Source: Chloroflexota bacterium (GTDB taxonomy: Bacteria; Chloroflexota; Anaerolineae; Anaerolineales; Villigracilaceae). From it: 64,000 bases of DNA. Positions 36,486 through 46,301 of this stretch are shown here, in pieces; positions within the stretch are counted from its first letter, which is position 1, and each line of letters opens with the position of its first letter. The notes beneath the pieces are model-generated. The model was not told the origin of the DNA. It was given only the letters and a program-made list of their open reading frames with translations, and searched no databases. The stretch is taken from contig JAIOAQ010000007.1 of assembly GCA_019873735.1 (NCBI GenBank), positions 1 through 64,000 on the forward strand. Reading direction: 5' to 3'. A program made the translations under genes and the position numbers.

Positions 36486-38882
36486 ATGGATGCAAAAACC
36501 CTCACCATTCTGGAATATCCCAAAGTCCTGGAACGGCTGGCAGTTCATTGCGATTTCTCGGCTTCTAGAGAACTGGCATTGGCGCTGCAGCCGACCGGTT
36601 CGCTCGACCTGGCGCGCGCCTGGCTGGCCGAGACGAGAGAAGCGCGCCTGCTGCTTGATACCAGCGACGCTACCATCGGCGGCGCGCACGATATCCGCCC
36701 CCGGGTGGACCTGGCCCGGCGCGGCGGCGTGCTTGAACCGACCGATTTTCTTGACATCAAAAGCACGCTGATTGCCAGCCGTGAATTGAAGAAACTGCTG
36801 GAGAGGCGCGCCGCCGATTGCCCGCGCCTGGCCGAGATTGCCTTGTCCCTGGTCATGCCGCAAGGACTGGTGGATGCCATCTCGCGCACCATCTCAGAGA
36901 AAGGGGAAGTGCTCGATTCGGCCTCGCCAAAACTGGCTTCCCTGCGCGCTCAGGTGCGGGTGGCGCATGAGCGCTTGATGAGTCGCCTGCAAAGGTACAT
37001 TACCGACAGCCAGAGCGCGGCCATGCTGCAAGAAGCCATTATCACCCAGCGCGATGGACGGTATGTCATCCCTCTGCGCGCTGAATTCAAAGGCCGGATC
37101 AAAGCCATTGTCCACGATCAATCTTCTACCGGCGCCACCCTCTTTGTGGAACCGCTGGCGGTGGTGGAACTGAACAACGCTTACCGTGAATTACAACTGG
37201 CCGAACGCGACGAAGAACACCGCGTCCTGGCCGAACTTTCGGCTCAGGTAGGCATGCAGGCCGAAGCGCTGATTACCGGCGTCCAGGCCCTGGCCGACTT
37301 AGACCTGGCCTTTGCCAAAGCCAAATATGCAGAAGCCATTCGCGCTTCCGAACCCATCCTGCATCCGATGGGAGAAAAACCAGATGGCGGAAAGCACCGG
37401 CCGAACATCATTTGCCGCCTCTTGAACGCCCGTCATCCCCTGCTTGACCCGGCCTCTGTCGTTCCCATCAGCATTGACCTGGCTCCCGGCATCCGCGCCA
37501 TGGTTATCACTGGCCCGAACACCGGCGGCAAGACGGTCACCCTCAAGACGGTGGGATTGATGGTGTTGATGGCGCAAAGCGGGTTGCACATCCCGGCACA
37601 AAGCGGCTCAGAGTTGGCCTGTTTTGAAGATGTCTGGGCAGATATTGGCGACGAACAATCCATTGAGCAGTCGCTGAGCACCTTCAGCGGGCATATGACC
37701 AATATCGTGCGTATCTTGAAGCAGGCTACCCCGCGCTCGCTGGTCATCCTGGATGAATTGGGCGCCGGCACCGACCCACAGGAAGGCGCGGCGCTGGCGC
37801 GTGCCATTCTCAATCGCTTTCTAGAGGCGGGGATTACCACGCTGGTAGCCACCCATTACCCCGAATTAAAGACTTTTGCCCACAGCACCCCTGGCGTTGT
37901 CAACGCCTCGCTGGAATTTGACGTTCAGACTCTGCGGCCGACGTATAAACTGACCATTGGCCTGCCCGGCCGCTCTAATGCCCTGGAAATTGCGGCTCGG
38001 CTCGGCCTACCCGACGACGTGATTGCTGCGGCGAGGAGCGAGATCCACCCCGACGAATTGCGCGCCGGTAAACTGCTAGACGACATCCGCAAAGAGCGCA
38101 ATCGTGTCAGCCGGGAGCGCGAGGCGGCCGAAAAGGCGCGACGCAAAGCCGAGGACCTCAACCGCGAACTGGAAAAGCGGCTGGATGCAATCGAGGAAGA
38201 ACGGCGGCAAGTCATTGCGCGTGCCCGGGCAGAGGCCGAGTTGGAAGTGGAAGTGCTTAAGCGGAATATTGAGAGCCTGCGGGCGCAACTGAAGAAGGCC
38301 CGCCAGCCGCTGGAGGCGCTCAGGGAAATAGAAGAGAAAGCCGAAGTGCTGGAAGAAAAAATTCAGGCCCCTATCGCCCCTAAAAAGTCGGGTGTTCGGC
38401 AGCAAGTCCGAAAGAGTGCCTTTCAACCCGGTGAGCGGGTTGTGATCGGCAGGTTAAATGCCGAGGGGGTGGTGACAAGCCTGGGGGAGTCTGAAGCGGA
38501 GGTGCAGGTTGGGAATCTGCGCATCCGGGTTGATCTGTCCGATTTGAGGCGCAAGTCCGAAGAACCTGAATCGGGAACGGTTTCTAAATCGGCTGTCAGA
38601 GAAAGCGTCTCGCCTTCGCTCTTTCAGGCGCGGCCGTCCCCCGGCTTAGAACTCGATCTGCGCGGTAAGATGGCCGACGAGGCGCTTGTTTTGCTTGACC
38701 GTTACCTGGAACAGGCGTATCTGGCCGGGCTGTTGTTTGCGCGCATCATTCACGGTAAGGGGACGGGGAAGTTACGCCAGGTCGTGCGCGAAGCACTGCG
38801 TAATCACCCGCATGTGCTGGCGTTTGAGGATGGCAGGCCTCAGGAAGGCGGCGAGGGGGTGACGGTGGTTAAGATCCGCTGA
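36486..38882 (+). CDS. mutS2: Endonuclease MutS2
   Basis: GPNTGGKTVTLKTVGL, DELGAGTDPQEGAALA, coiled coil, C-terminal Smr domain LDLRGKMADEAL...IIHGKGTGKLRQVV. Confidence 0.97.
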   Translation: MDAKTLTILEYPKVLERLAVHCDFSASRELALALQPTGSLDLARAWLAETREARLLLDTSDATIGGAHDIRPRVDLARRGGVLEPTDFLDIKSTLIASRELKKLLERRAADCPRLAEIALSLVMPQGLVDAISRTISEKGEVLDSASPKLASLRAQVRVAHERLMSRLQRYITDSQSAAMLQEAIITQRDGRYVIPLRAEFKGRIKAIVHDQSSTGATLFVEPLAVVELNNAYRELQLAERDEEHRVLAELSAQVGMQAEALITGVQALADLDLAFAKAKYAEAIRASEPILHPMGEKPDGGKHRPNIICRLLNARHPLLDPASVVPISIDLAPGIRAMVITGPNTGGKTVTLKTVGLMVLMAQSGLHIPAQSGSELACFEDVWADIGDEQSIEQSLSTFSGHMTNIVRILKQATPRSLVILDELGAGTDPQEGAALARAILNRFLEAGITTLVATHYPELKTFAHSTPGVVNASLEFDVQTLRPTYKLTIGLPGRSNALEIAARLGLPDDVIAAARSEIHPDELRAGKLLDDIRKERNRVSREREAAEKARRKAEDLNRELEKRLDAIEEERRQVIARARAEAELEVEVLKRNIESLRAQLKKARQPLEALREIEEKAEVLEEKIQAPIAPKKSGVRQQVRKSAFQPGERVVIGRLNAEGVVTSLGESEAEVQVGNLRIRVDLSDLRRKSEEPESGTVSKSAVRESVSPSLFQARPSPGLELDLRGKMADEALVLLDRYLEQAYLAGLLFARIIHGKGTGKLRQVVREALRNHPHVLAFEDGRPQEGGEGVTVVKIR

Positions 38883-38888
38883 GCGGCA

Positions 38889-39293
38889 CTAGCCGGTGCG
38901 CAAAGGTCCAAGCGGACCGGTTTTGCGCGATGGATGCAGGCGCGCGGCCAGGTCGCGCAGTTGGGCAAAACTGATGGGTTTGACAAGCACAAAGTCGGCC
39001 TCATCCCGCAGGAGTTCGGCTGAGACGGTATCGGCAGTGGTGATGACCACACGCACGTTGCTCGTCCGGGCATCGCTTTTGATTTGTTTGAGTATCTGCG
39101 TCCCATCTACATGGGGGAGGTGCAGATCCAGGATGATGGTGTGGGGGACCGGCTCTTCCGCTATCCGCTGGAAGGCTGTTTTGCCATCGCGAATGGTTTC
39201 GGTGGCAAAGTTGGCGGCCTGGAGTGCCTGGGTGAAGATTTCGCACAAGTCCTGGTCGTCTTCAATAATTATGGCAAGCGGTTTGTCGGTCAT
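38889..39293 (-). CDS. Response regulator receiver protein
   Basis: AIIIEDDQDLCEIFTQAL...HTIILDLHLPHVDGTQIL...VLVKPIS; 4-bp overlap with upstream kinase gene. Confidence 0.93.
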   Translation of the reverse strand: MTDKPLAIIIEDDQDLCEIFTQALQAANFATETIRDGKTAFQRIAEEPVPHTIILDLHLPHVDGTQILKQIKSDARTSNVRVVITTADTVSAELLRDEADFVLVKPISFAQLRDLAARLHPSRKTGPLGPLRTG

Positions 39294-41005
39294 TTGCTTT
39301 CCTCTTTTTGTAGAACGGGTTGTAACGGCAGGGTGACGGTGAACGTGCTGCCTTTGCCGACTGTGCTTTCCAGTTTGATATCGCCGCCCATGAGCATGGC
39401 CAGGCGTTTGACAATGGAGAGTCCAAGCCCAATACCGCCATGTTCGCGGGTGGTGATGCTTTCTACCTGCCAGAAAGGCTCAAAGACGTAGGCCTGGTCA
39501 TCTGGGGGGATGCCTGGCCCGGTATCACTGACGGCGAGTGCCCAGGTATGAGCATCGGCCAGGAAGATGTGCACAGCAACGTGGCCCTGTGGCGTGAATT
39601 TTATCGCATTATTGACCAGGTTGACCAGGATTTGCTGGATGCGGTGAGAATCGCAGGTGATGGTTTGGGGCACGTTGGGGGCGATCTCGGTTATCAATTG
39701 GAGACCTTTGTCTTGAGCGGGTTTCTCCATTGTGCTGCGAAGGTTTTCTAACAATTCGATCGTAGGGGTTTCTGCCAGTTGAATCTTGAGTCTTCCGGCT
39801 TCAATTTGAGCCTGATCGAGCAGATCGCTGATGATGTTGAGCAGACGCTGGGAGTTGACGTAAATGCGATTGGCGGCGTCGAATTGTTTTGTGTTCAACG
39901 GGCCGAAGATGGCGTCGCGCAGCATCTCGGCGTAGGCCAGGACGGCGTTGAGCGGCGTGCGCAACTCGTGCGAGACCATGGCTACAAAATTGTTCTTCAT
40001 CTGTTCAATTTCGGCCTCGCGGGTGAAGTCGCGGAAGACGGCTACCGAGCCAAAGGTCTCGCCCAGCCCGCTGACCACGGGGGCGGCATTCACCGAGAGG
40101 GTCTTTTTGTTCCAGCGCACGCGCACTGCCTGGGCGTTGGGGGATGGTTTCTCCAGCAGCGCCTGCAGGCGTGGGCGGTCTGCAGGGACGATTCCTTCCT
40201 CCTGGCAGAAGGTCGGGATGTCCAGGCCGATCAATTTATTGGGCCGGATTCCGGTAAGGCTGCCCATAGAGGGGTTGGCGACGATGATTTTGTTCGTCTG
40301 GTCAAAGACCAATACGCCGTCAGCAATGCCTTGCAGGATGGCCTGCGTCTTGCCGGCCTCGATTAACTCGCGCGTCAGGGCCTCAGAGAGTTCTCGGGTG
40401 CGCACTTCCACGCGGTGATCAAGGTCGCGGTTGAGGACGCGAAGTTCTTGCAATGCCTGCTCCAGGCTGCGGGACGAAAGCCAGGAGACCAGGGCCAGGA
40501 GAAAGTAGCCGAACATTGCTAAAATATTTGGTGCAAGACCACTGATATACCCTAAAATAAACAAGTTAATTGTGCTGAGAAGTGCAAAAACAAAACTGAA
40601 ATAAGGCCGTATTAACATACTAGCCATAGCTACAGGGATTGTAAAATACAATAGACTACGCCCGTCTATAAGTTCTTTGGGTGTATCGCTAATTGAGATG
40701 ACTACCAACAGAAAAAACAAGAAAACTGTGCTAGCTATAAAGCCAGATATATTGCGGTTAATGTAATAAGTGACATAGGTGCCAGCAATTACAGCAAGCA
40801 ATTTCCAACTAAGAGAAATATTTTCTTGGGTAGCATCTCCTGATGCGATTTGACCGATTGTGGCAAGGAACGCGGCCACTAGAATTACAAACAAACCTGC
40901 TAGGATTACGTTCAGTAGTTTTCGGCGGCGGGAATCATCAGGGTCGGTTACTGGGACATCTAGCAGTTTATTTAGGAATGGGCGAAAGCGATGGCACATA
41001 TTCAT
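39290..41005 (-). CDS. Membrane PAS-containing sensor histidine kinase
   Basis: TM block, PAS, H-box FVAMVSHELRTPLNAVLAYAEML, N-box VNLVNNAIKF, DTGPGIPPDD, GIGLGLSIV. Confidence 0.95.
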   Translation of the reverse strand: MNMCHRFRPFLNKLLDVPVTDPDDSRRRKLLNVILAGLFVILVAAFLATIGQIASGDATQENISLSWKLLAVIAGTYVTYYINRNISGFIASTVFLFFLLVVISISDTPKELIDGRSLLYFTIPVAMASMLIRPYFSFVFALLSTINLFILGYISGLAPNILAMFGYFLLALVSWLSSRSLEQALQELRVLNRDLDHRVEVRTRELSEALTRELIEAGKTQAILQGIADGVLVFDQTNKIIVANPSMGSLTGIRPNKLIGLDIPTFCQEEGIVPADRPRLQALLEKPSPNAQAVRVRWNKKTLSVNAAPVVSGLGETFGSVAVFRDFTREAEIEQMKNNFVAMVSHELRTPLNAVLAYAEMLRDAIFGPLNTKQFDAANRIYVNSQRLLNIISDLLDQAQIEAGRLKIQLAETPTIELLENLRSTMEKPAQDKGLQLITEIAPNVPQTITCDSHRIQQILVNLVNNAIKFTPQGHVAVHIFLADAHTWALAVSDTGPGIPPDDQAYVFEPFWQVESITTREHGGIGLGLSIVKRLAMLMGGDIKLESTVGKGSTFTVTLPLQPVLQKEESK

Positions 41006-42486
41006 TGGACTTCCTTAGAGAGCTCTAAAGCGCTAATAATTGCTGCTTGCACTACTACTTCGGGAGAGTAGAGCGATTTATCTAACCAGAGTGGAGGATA
41101 TGGTGGATCAAGGTGTCGGAGCAACCAATCCCTGGCTAATTGTAACCGCCCGATGGGGACTCTATTTCCAGCCCGTTTCCATATAGAAAGAGCTTGAAGA
41201 CAATAGGCGGTCTCCTCAGCAGTAGAAAAACCGCAAAAACCCCAAGAGCCATCGGCTTTTTGTGATTTGACCATCCACTCTACTGCTGGACGGCATAGAT
41301 CCAAATCATATTCTTGGCAATGAATAATGGCATGCGCCGTAGTATAGTATGGGGAAAGGTGCCATTTGTCAAACCAAAAGCTCCCCGATTGTCTATTTGT
41401 ATGCAACAAACGCAGAACCTTTTGTACTGCTGGATGGGTTTTGTCAAAGCCAGCCTTTCTCAAAGCACCTAGGGCGTGGATGTTAACGTCCAATGAAGGT
41501 AAGACTTCTAACGGAAAACATCGAAACCATTCTTTTTCTTCATAAGCCAATACAGCATCTATATCTGCTTTACGACCAAAAGAGATTAACAGATCAAAGC
41601 CAACACAGGTATCATCACCATCAGGTATCGAGTAGGTTTGAGAAAAACCAATTCCTTTTCCTTTTTGCCAATTCCTCTCAATATAGTCAATATGAGTTTG
41701 GCATTGTTCAAGAACCTTATTGTCTTGGTGCAAACCAGCTAAGGTTATATTCCATAATACCCATATACGTTCGAAGATTTCAATAGGCGTGATTGTAGGT
41801 GCTCCTCCACCATCACAAGTATTTTTCAAGTATTCAAACGCCTTTGTATTGTTTTGATCAACATAAAGCAAATAATACGCTGTGGCTGCAGGACTATTTC
41901 CAACAGAACCATTTAATTCTTGAATATTTTCCTTATCTAGCAAATGTAGTTGATCTGTCCCCATCATTTCAGCCGAATGTGCCGCGGTTATAAAACGCGA
42001 AATTCTGACGCCATTAAGCTTAGCCATTTTTGCTTGACGCTGATGTTTTAATCTACCCAAGATACGGTCGCCTTGTTGTTTTATGATTCCTATTTTCTCG
42101 GCGTGTGCTACCAAAGTAGGAACTATCATTTCAAAGCCTACGGTTGCCCCATTAGGATCCAGACGAAGTCCTTGAGTAGCTCCCAAGGTGAGTCTATCAA
42201 GAGCGGCTAAACCTTTTTCAACCTGTATTCGATCTTGGCCTCGCCGGCCTCTATGCGTTAGAGCAATCATTGCACCAAGCGTGCAAACGATACGGTCGTG
42301 GTAATAGAGAGGAACATGTGATCCCCATGATCCGTCTGGTAATTGGTTTGAACAAATCCAACTTAATGCACCATTAGCCATCTCTGAGTCAATGTCGTTT
42401 AACCGAGCGACCCACGAGGTGTCATATGCGGTTTTTCCTAGCGTACTGGAGCCTGTTCTCTTTAATAGGTGTATTGGATCAATCAT
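41002..42486 (-). CDS. Class II diterpene cyclase (Rv3377c / copalyl- or kolavenyl-diphosphate synthase-like)
   Basis: AYDTSWVARL N-terminal motif; DxDD acid motif in SIPDGDDTCVGFDLL (DGDD codons 41611-41622); QW-like GSWGFCGFSTAEETAYCLQAL. Confidence 0.9.
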   Translation of the reverse strand: MIDPIHLLKRTGSSTLGKTAYDTSWVARLNDIDSEMANGALSWICSNQLPDGSWGSHVPLYYHDRIVCTLGAMIALTHRGRRGQDRIQVEKGLAALDRLTLGATQGLRLDPNGATVGFEMIVPTLVAHAEKIGIIKQQGDRILGRLKHQRQAKMAKLNGVRISRFITAAHSAEMMGTDQLHLLDKENIQELNGSVGNSPAATAYYLLYVDQNNTKAFEYLKNTCDGGGAPTITPIEIFERIWVLWNITLAGLHQDNKVLEQCQTHIDYIERNWQKGKGIGFSQTYSIPDGDDTCVGFDLLISFGRKADIDAVLAYEEKEWFRCFPLEVLPSLDVNIHALGALRKAGFDKTHPAVQKVLRLLHTNRQSGSFWFDKWHLSPYYTTAHAIIHCQEYDLDLCRPAVEWMVKSQKADGSWGFCGFSTAEETAYCLQALSIWKRAGNRVPIGRLQLARDWLLRHLDPPYPPLWLDKSLYSPEVVVQAAIISALELSKEVQ

Positions 42487-42501
42487 ATACTCTCTCTTTG
42501 A

Positions 42502-43419
42502 TTATGCTTCTGGTAAGGGTACGTGAGATGGCAACCAGATCTGACCTTGAAGCAAACCCGTTCCTAAAATAATATTTCGACTTAGTTGATAATATCTTTT
42601 GAGTCGATGAATGTTTTTTTGTGACAGAGTACTATACTCCGGCTCTTTGATTTTCCTCGCATACAAATGGTCGTACAAGATCATTCGCAATTGCGTCGCG
42701 TCCATATACAGCGACGGTGCCACGGTAAAGTATAAATCCTCTTCCCCCGAATTCAAAAACGGATAATCGAACACTGTAAAACGGTCGAAGCCGATGAAGA
42801 TATCAGCCTTTTCCACATACTCGCCATAGTACATGCTGACAATCTGTTCGCGAGTGGGGGCTGTGCCGTGTTCCTGAAAATACTGCACCGCCTGCTCGGC
42901 TGCCCATTGCGTGGCGTTTAGGTTATCGGCAAAGGCTCCGAAAAAGAGCCGGAAACGATTGTTCTGGCGGGTGGCTTCCCCTAATTTATCGAAAATATCG
43001 GCCAGTGACTCATACGGCGTACCTGTCAGATACTTGCGGTATTCGCCATAGAAACGGGCGCGCACGCCATAGGCTGCGTAGAAATTCAAGAAATCAGGGT
43101 GTGTGGCCAGGCGCGCCAGTCCCTCCGCGCCGATCTTTTGCATGTAGGCCTCACGCGTGGCCAGGATTTCTGGGCCGATCACCGGCGTAATCAGCGTCTC
43201 TATACCGTGGTCAAAGAACAACTTGTAAAGCGCAATGTGCTGCTTGCCGGTAATATCCATGTAGGCATGAATGGGGTCTTCCCATTGCCTGTCCCCAAAT
43301 TCCAGCATGAACCAGCGGCGGGTGCCGTTGATGGGAAAGACCACTACCTTAGAGCCGCCGGCGCGGACAAGCGCAGCAACTTCGTCGGTGGGCAGGGCCA
43401 GAAAAGTGTGCAAATCCAT
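42502..43419 (-). CDS. Tuberculosinol synthase (Rv3378c)-like diterpene synthase
   Basis: SKVVVFPINGTRRWFMLE, LFFDHGIETLITPV, YYGEYVEKADIFIGFDRFTVFDYPFLNSGEEDLYFTVAPSLYMDATQLRMILYDHLYAR closely parallel recalled Rv3378c segments. Confidence 0.92.
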   Translation of the reverse strand: MDLHTFLALPTDEVAALVRAGGSKVVVFPINGTRRWFMLEFGDRQWEDPIHAYMDITGKQHIALYKLFFDHGIETLITPVIGPEILATREAYMQKIGAEGLARLATHPDFLNFYAAYGVRARFYGEYRKYLTGTPYESLADIFDKLGEATRQNNRFRLFFGAFADNLNATQWAAEQAVQYFQEHGTAPTREQIVSMYYGEYVEKADIFIGFDRFTVFDYPFLNSGEEDLYFTVAPSLYMDATQLRMILYDHLYARKIKEPEYSTLSQKNIHRLKRYYQLSRNIILGTGLLQGQIWLPSHVPLPEA

Positions 43420-43459
43420 CGAAATTCCGTAAGAAAGAAACAGGCAGATAACATATTAA

Positions 43460-43516
43460 TTGTACAACCAGATTGAAAAGCCCAAAACCATTTTTACCCG
43501 CATTACAAAAATGTAA
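43460..43516. promoter_or_regulatory. Dyad sequences in divergent promoter region
   Basis: TTGTACAA (43460-43467) and TTACA-AAAA-TGTAA (43503-43516). Confidence 0.35.
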
Positions 43517-43584
43517 GCCATAGGCCATACAGGTATTGTAAAATCAAACAGACACATTTACCGCCCACTCTCAATCGGATAACC

Positions 43585-44928
43585 ATGCCTTCATCTGTTC
43601 GAGAACTCTGGTCACGTTCTGCCTGGTATCGCTGGCTCCTGGGCCTGGCGCTGGTTTTCCTGCTTCTCCGCCTGGGGGGGCAGATCTATTACCTGTTTAT
43701 CGTCCGGCCGCTGGAGATGGGCAGTTTCCATGGCGTTTTTGTTCCCAATGATTTGAAAGACTATCTCGAAGCCGCCGAACGTTTTGCCCTGCGCCAGGAC
43801 CTTTACCTTGAAGGCCGGCTGAATCGGGTGGAATTTTACCAATATGCCCCTTCGTATGCCCTGGCGCTCACGCCCCTCCTGCATGTTCACCCCACGATTA
43901 TTCTCATCGGCGATGTGCTGGTGCATATTGCCGCCTACCTTGCCCTTTACCTGACCTGGAAGCGTATCTTTCGGCGGCTCAACCTGCCGCGCGGCGAAGA
44001 GATGTTAACCCGCACGCTGCCGCTTTGGCTTGTCTTTGAACCGTTCTGGAGTGACCTGAGTTACCTGAACATCTACATCCTGGTTGCCTTGCTGGCTTCC
44101 TGGCTGACCGAGGCGGTTCTGCGCGAGGACCTGGCCTGGTCGGCCATCCTGAGCATCCTCCTGCTTCAGGTAAAGCCCTTCTGGGCCTTTGCATTGGGCG
44201 TCCCGCTGCTGCTTGGCCCGCGCAAGTTTTTCTGGAAGACGCTGGGACTGACGCTGGCGGGTTACCTGGGTGTGACAGGGATGACCATCCTCTTGGCCGG
44301 ACCGGAATACGGCCTGCAGCAATATGCTGACTACTTTCGCTTTCTGGCCAGCATGAGTGCCAATTTCCCCTGGCGCGGGCCGGAACTTTCGATGCTGGGT
44401 TACAATCACTCCATCATGCAGACTGTTTTGTATTTGGCGGGCATCTTGCCACAGACCCGACAGATAGCCCTTGGCCTGAAGTTCCTCATCCTGCTGCCGT
44501 TAGCCGGGCTGGCAGCCTGGCACCTGTTCCGCCCGGCGCAAAAAGAGACCGGCGGCCTGCACAAACTGGAAATGGCCTTTGTCCTTTACACGGCGGCTTT
44601 TCTGTTCCTGGATATCATCTGGGAGGTGACGCTGGGCCTGGCTGTTTTCGCCTATCTCCTGGCCGTGATCGAAAGCCGCCCGGCGCGATGGCTGGCCTGC
44701 CTGACCTTTATCCCCTACGCTTTGCTGGATGCCTGGCGGTTTATAAGTTATCTCCTGTGGGGGGAGCGTTCTCTGGCCGGGGCTTATATCCTGACCGACC
44801 CAAGCGCCTATCTGCCGATGATATTGTTTGTCCTGCTGGTCTTCTATGCCCTGTTGCTGCACCGGCTGTTTAACCGGGCGGCCGCGTCCTCTCCGGGAAA
44901 CGGCAAGCAGGCTGCGGGTCGGGCCTGA
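43585..44928 (+). CDS. Polytopic membrane protein, GT87/DUF2029-like
   Basis: Multiple TM helices, DLKDYLEAAERFALRQDLYLEG near N-terminus typical of GT87-like proteins. Confidence 0.65.
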   Translation: MPSSVRELWSRSAWYRWLLGLALVFLLLRLGGQIYYLFIVRPLEMGSFHGVFVPNDLKDYLEAAERFALRQDLYLEGRLNRVEFYQYAPSYALALTPLLHVHPTIILIGDVLVHIAAYLALYLTWKRIFRRLNLPRGEEMLTRTLPLWLVFEPFWSDLSYLNIYILVALLASWLTEAVLREDLAWSAILSILLLQVKPFWAFALGVPLLLGPRKFFWKTLGLTLAGYLGVTGMTILLAGPEYGLQQYADYFRFLASMSANFPWRGPELSMLGYNHSIMQTVLYLAGILPQTRQIALGLKFLILLPLAGLAAWHLFRPAQKETGGLHKLEMAFVLYTAAFLFLDIIWEVTLGLAVFAYLLAVIESRPARWLACLTFIPYALLDAWRFISYLLWGERSLAGAYILTDPSAYLPMILFVLLVFYALLLHRLFNRAAASSPGNGKQAAGRA

Positions 44929-44943
44929 GACGGGTGGAAGCAA

Positions 44944-46275
44944 ATGTCTGAGAACGAGGCGCAATCCCTCCCCCCTGTCCGCATAGATATTGCCTATAGC
45001 GTCATTGGCCTGGTGACCACCATTGTCTGGTCGGTTGTAGATGGCTGGCTGTTGTACTTTTACCTGCCGCCTGAAGGCCAGGGGACGGCGCTGGTCCCTG
45101 CCGCGCTTTACGGGACGGCCGTGCTGCTTGCGCGCCTGCTCAATGCTGTGCTCACCCCGCCTATCGGGTACTGGTCTGACCGCACGAACAGCCGCCTGGG
45201 ACGCCGGCGGCCTTATATCCTGTTCTCTGGCTTGCCCTATTTGCTCCTCTTTGTCTTTTTGTGGACGCCGCCTTTGCGCCATGAGTCGCCGCTCAACCTG
45301 GTTTATCTGGGGCTTGTGCTGGTCTTGTTCAATGTGGCCCAAAGTTTGGTGACCATTCCATTGGGTTCGCTCCTGCCCGAACTGGCGCGGACGGACCGTC
45401 ATCGCATCCGCATGACGGCCTGGAGTGCCAGTTTTCAACTGTTGGGCGTCATTCTTGCCGGCCTGGCGGGTTTTGTGATTGACCGCTGGGGCTATGCGCC
45501 GGCCGCGTTGATCTACGCCGTTTTCCTCCTGCCGCTGTTGTATGCCCCTTTATTGTTCTTGCGCGAGCCGTCAGAGCGGCAGATGGGCGGGGAACGTTTT
45601 GGCTTTTGGCAGAGCATTCGCATCACCCTCTCCAACCGCCCGTTTCAAGTGCTGACCCTGACGGGGATCTGTTTCTGGACGGCGACGACTTTCTTGATTC
45701 TCATCGTGCCGTTTATTGTGACCGAAGTCTGCGGCCTGACGGTAGCCGATACGCCCTATTTTTATCTGCCGGCTGTGTTGGCCTCGCTGGCCTGCTACCC
45801 GCTGGTTAACTGGCTGGCCGGGCGCTTTGGCAAATGGCGTGTCTTTGCTGCTTCGCTGCTGGCTTCGGCTTGCGTCCTGCCGCTGCTGATGTTGATTGGG
45901 CCGTGGCTGCCTGTGCCGCTGATCGTCCAGGGCGTAGCCTGGATGACTATGCAGGCGGCGGCGCTTTCAGGCGTGGTGATGCTGCCGCAGACCTTTGCGG
46001 CTGAAATCACCGACTATGATGAGAAACTGACCGGCCAGCGGCGCGAGGGGGCTTACTATTCGGCCTGGAGCCTGCTTGACCAGGTGGTCAACGGCCTGGC
46101 GGGGGCTGTTTTACCGCTCTTGCTTTTGCTGGGCCGCAGCCGCCTGGATGCGCATGGGCCGCTTGGCGTTCGCCTGACCGGGCTGGTTGGCGGTGTGCTG
46201 CTCCTGGCGGCTTTCTTCATCTTCCAGCGTTATCCATTGAAGTCCCTTTCAGAAAAGACAAAAGCGGCTGGATAG
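44944..46275 (+). CDS. MFS transporter, GPH cation-symporter-like
   Basis: PPIGYWSDRTNSRLGRRRPYILFSGLPYLLLF motif; 12 TM-like protein. Confidence 0.85.
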   Translation: MSENEAQSLPPVRIDIAYSVIGLVTTIVWSVVDGWLLYFYLPPEGQGTALVPAALYGTAVLLARLLNAVLTPPIGYWSDRTNSRLGRRRPYILFSGLPYLLLFVFLWTPPLRHESPLNLVYLGLVLVLFNVAQSLVTIPLGSLLPELARTDRHRIRMTAWSASFQLLGVILAGLAGFVIDRWGYAPAALIYAVFLLPLLYAPLLFLREPSERQMGGERFGFWQSIRITLSNRPFQVLTLTGICFWTATTFLILIVPFIVTEVCGLTVADTPYFYLPAVLASLACYPLVNWLAGRFGKWRVFAASLLASACVLPLLMLIGPWLPVPLIVQGVAWMTMQAAALSGVVMLPQTFAAEITDYDEKLTGQRREGAYYSAWSLLDQVVNGLAGAVLPLLLLLGRSRLDAHGPLGVRLTGLVGGVLLLAAFFIFQRYPLKSLSEKTKAAG

Positions 46276-46301
46276 GAGATGATTTGGCCGGAGGTGCTAT
46301 C

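Noticed and set aside
41002-42486. Cyclase considered as squalene-hopene cyclase
   Set aside because: Length, AYDTSW motif and the neighbouring Rv3378c-like gene fit a class II diterpene cyclase better than a squalene-hopene cyclase.
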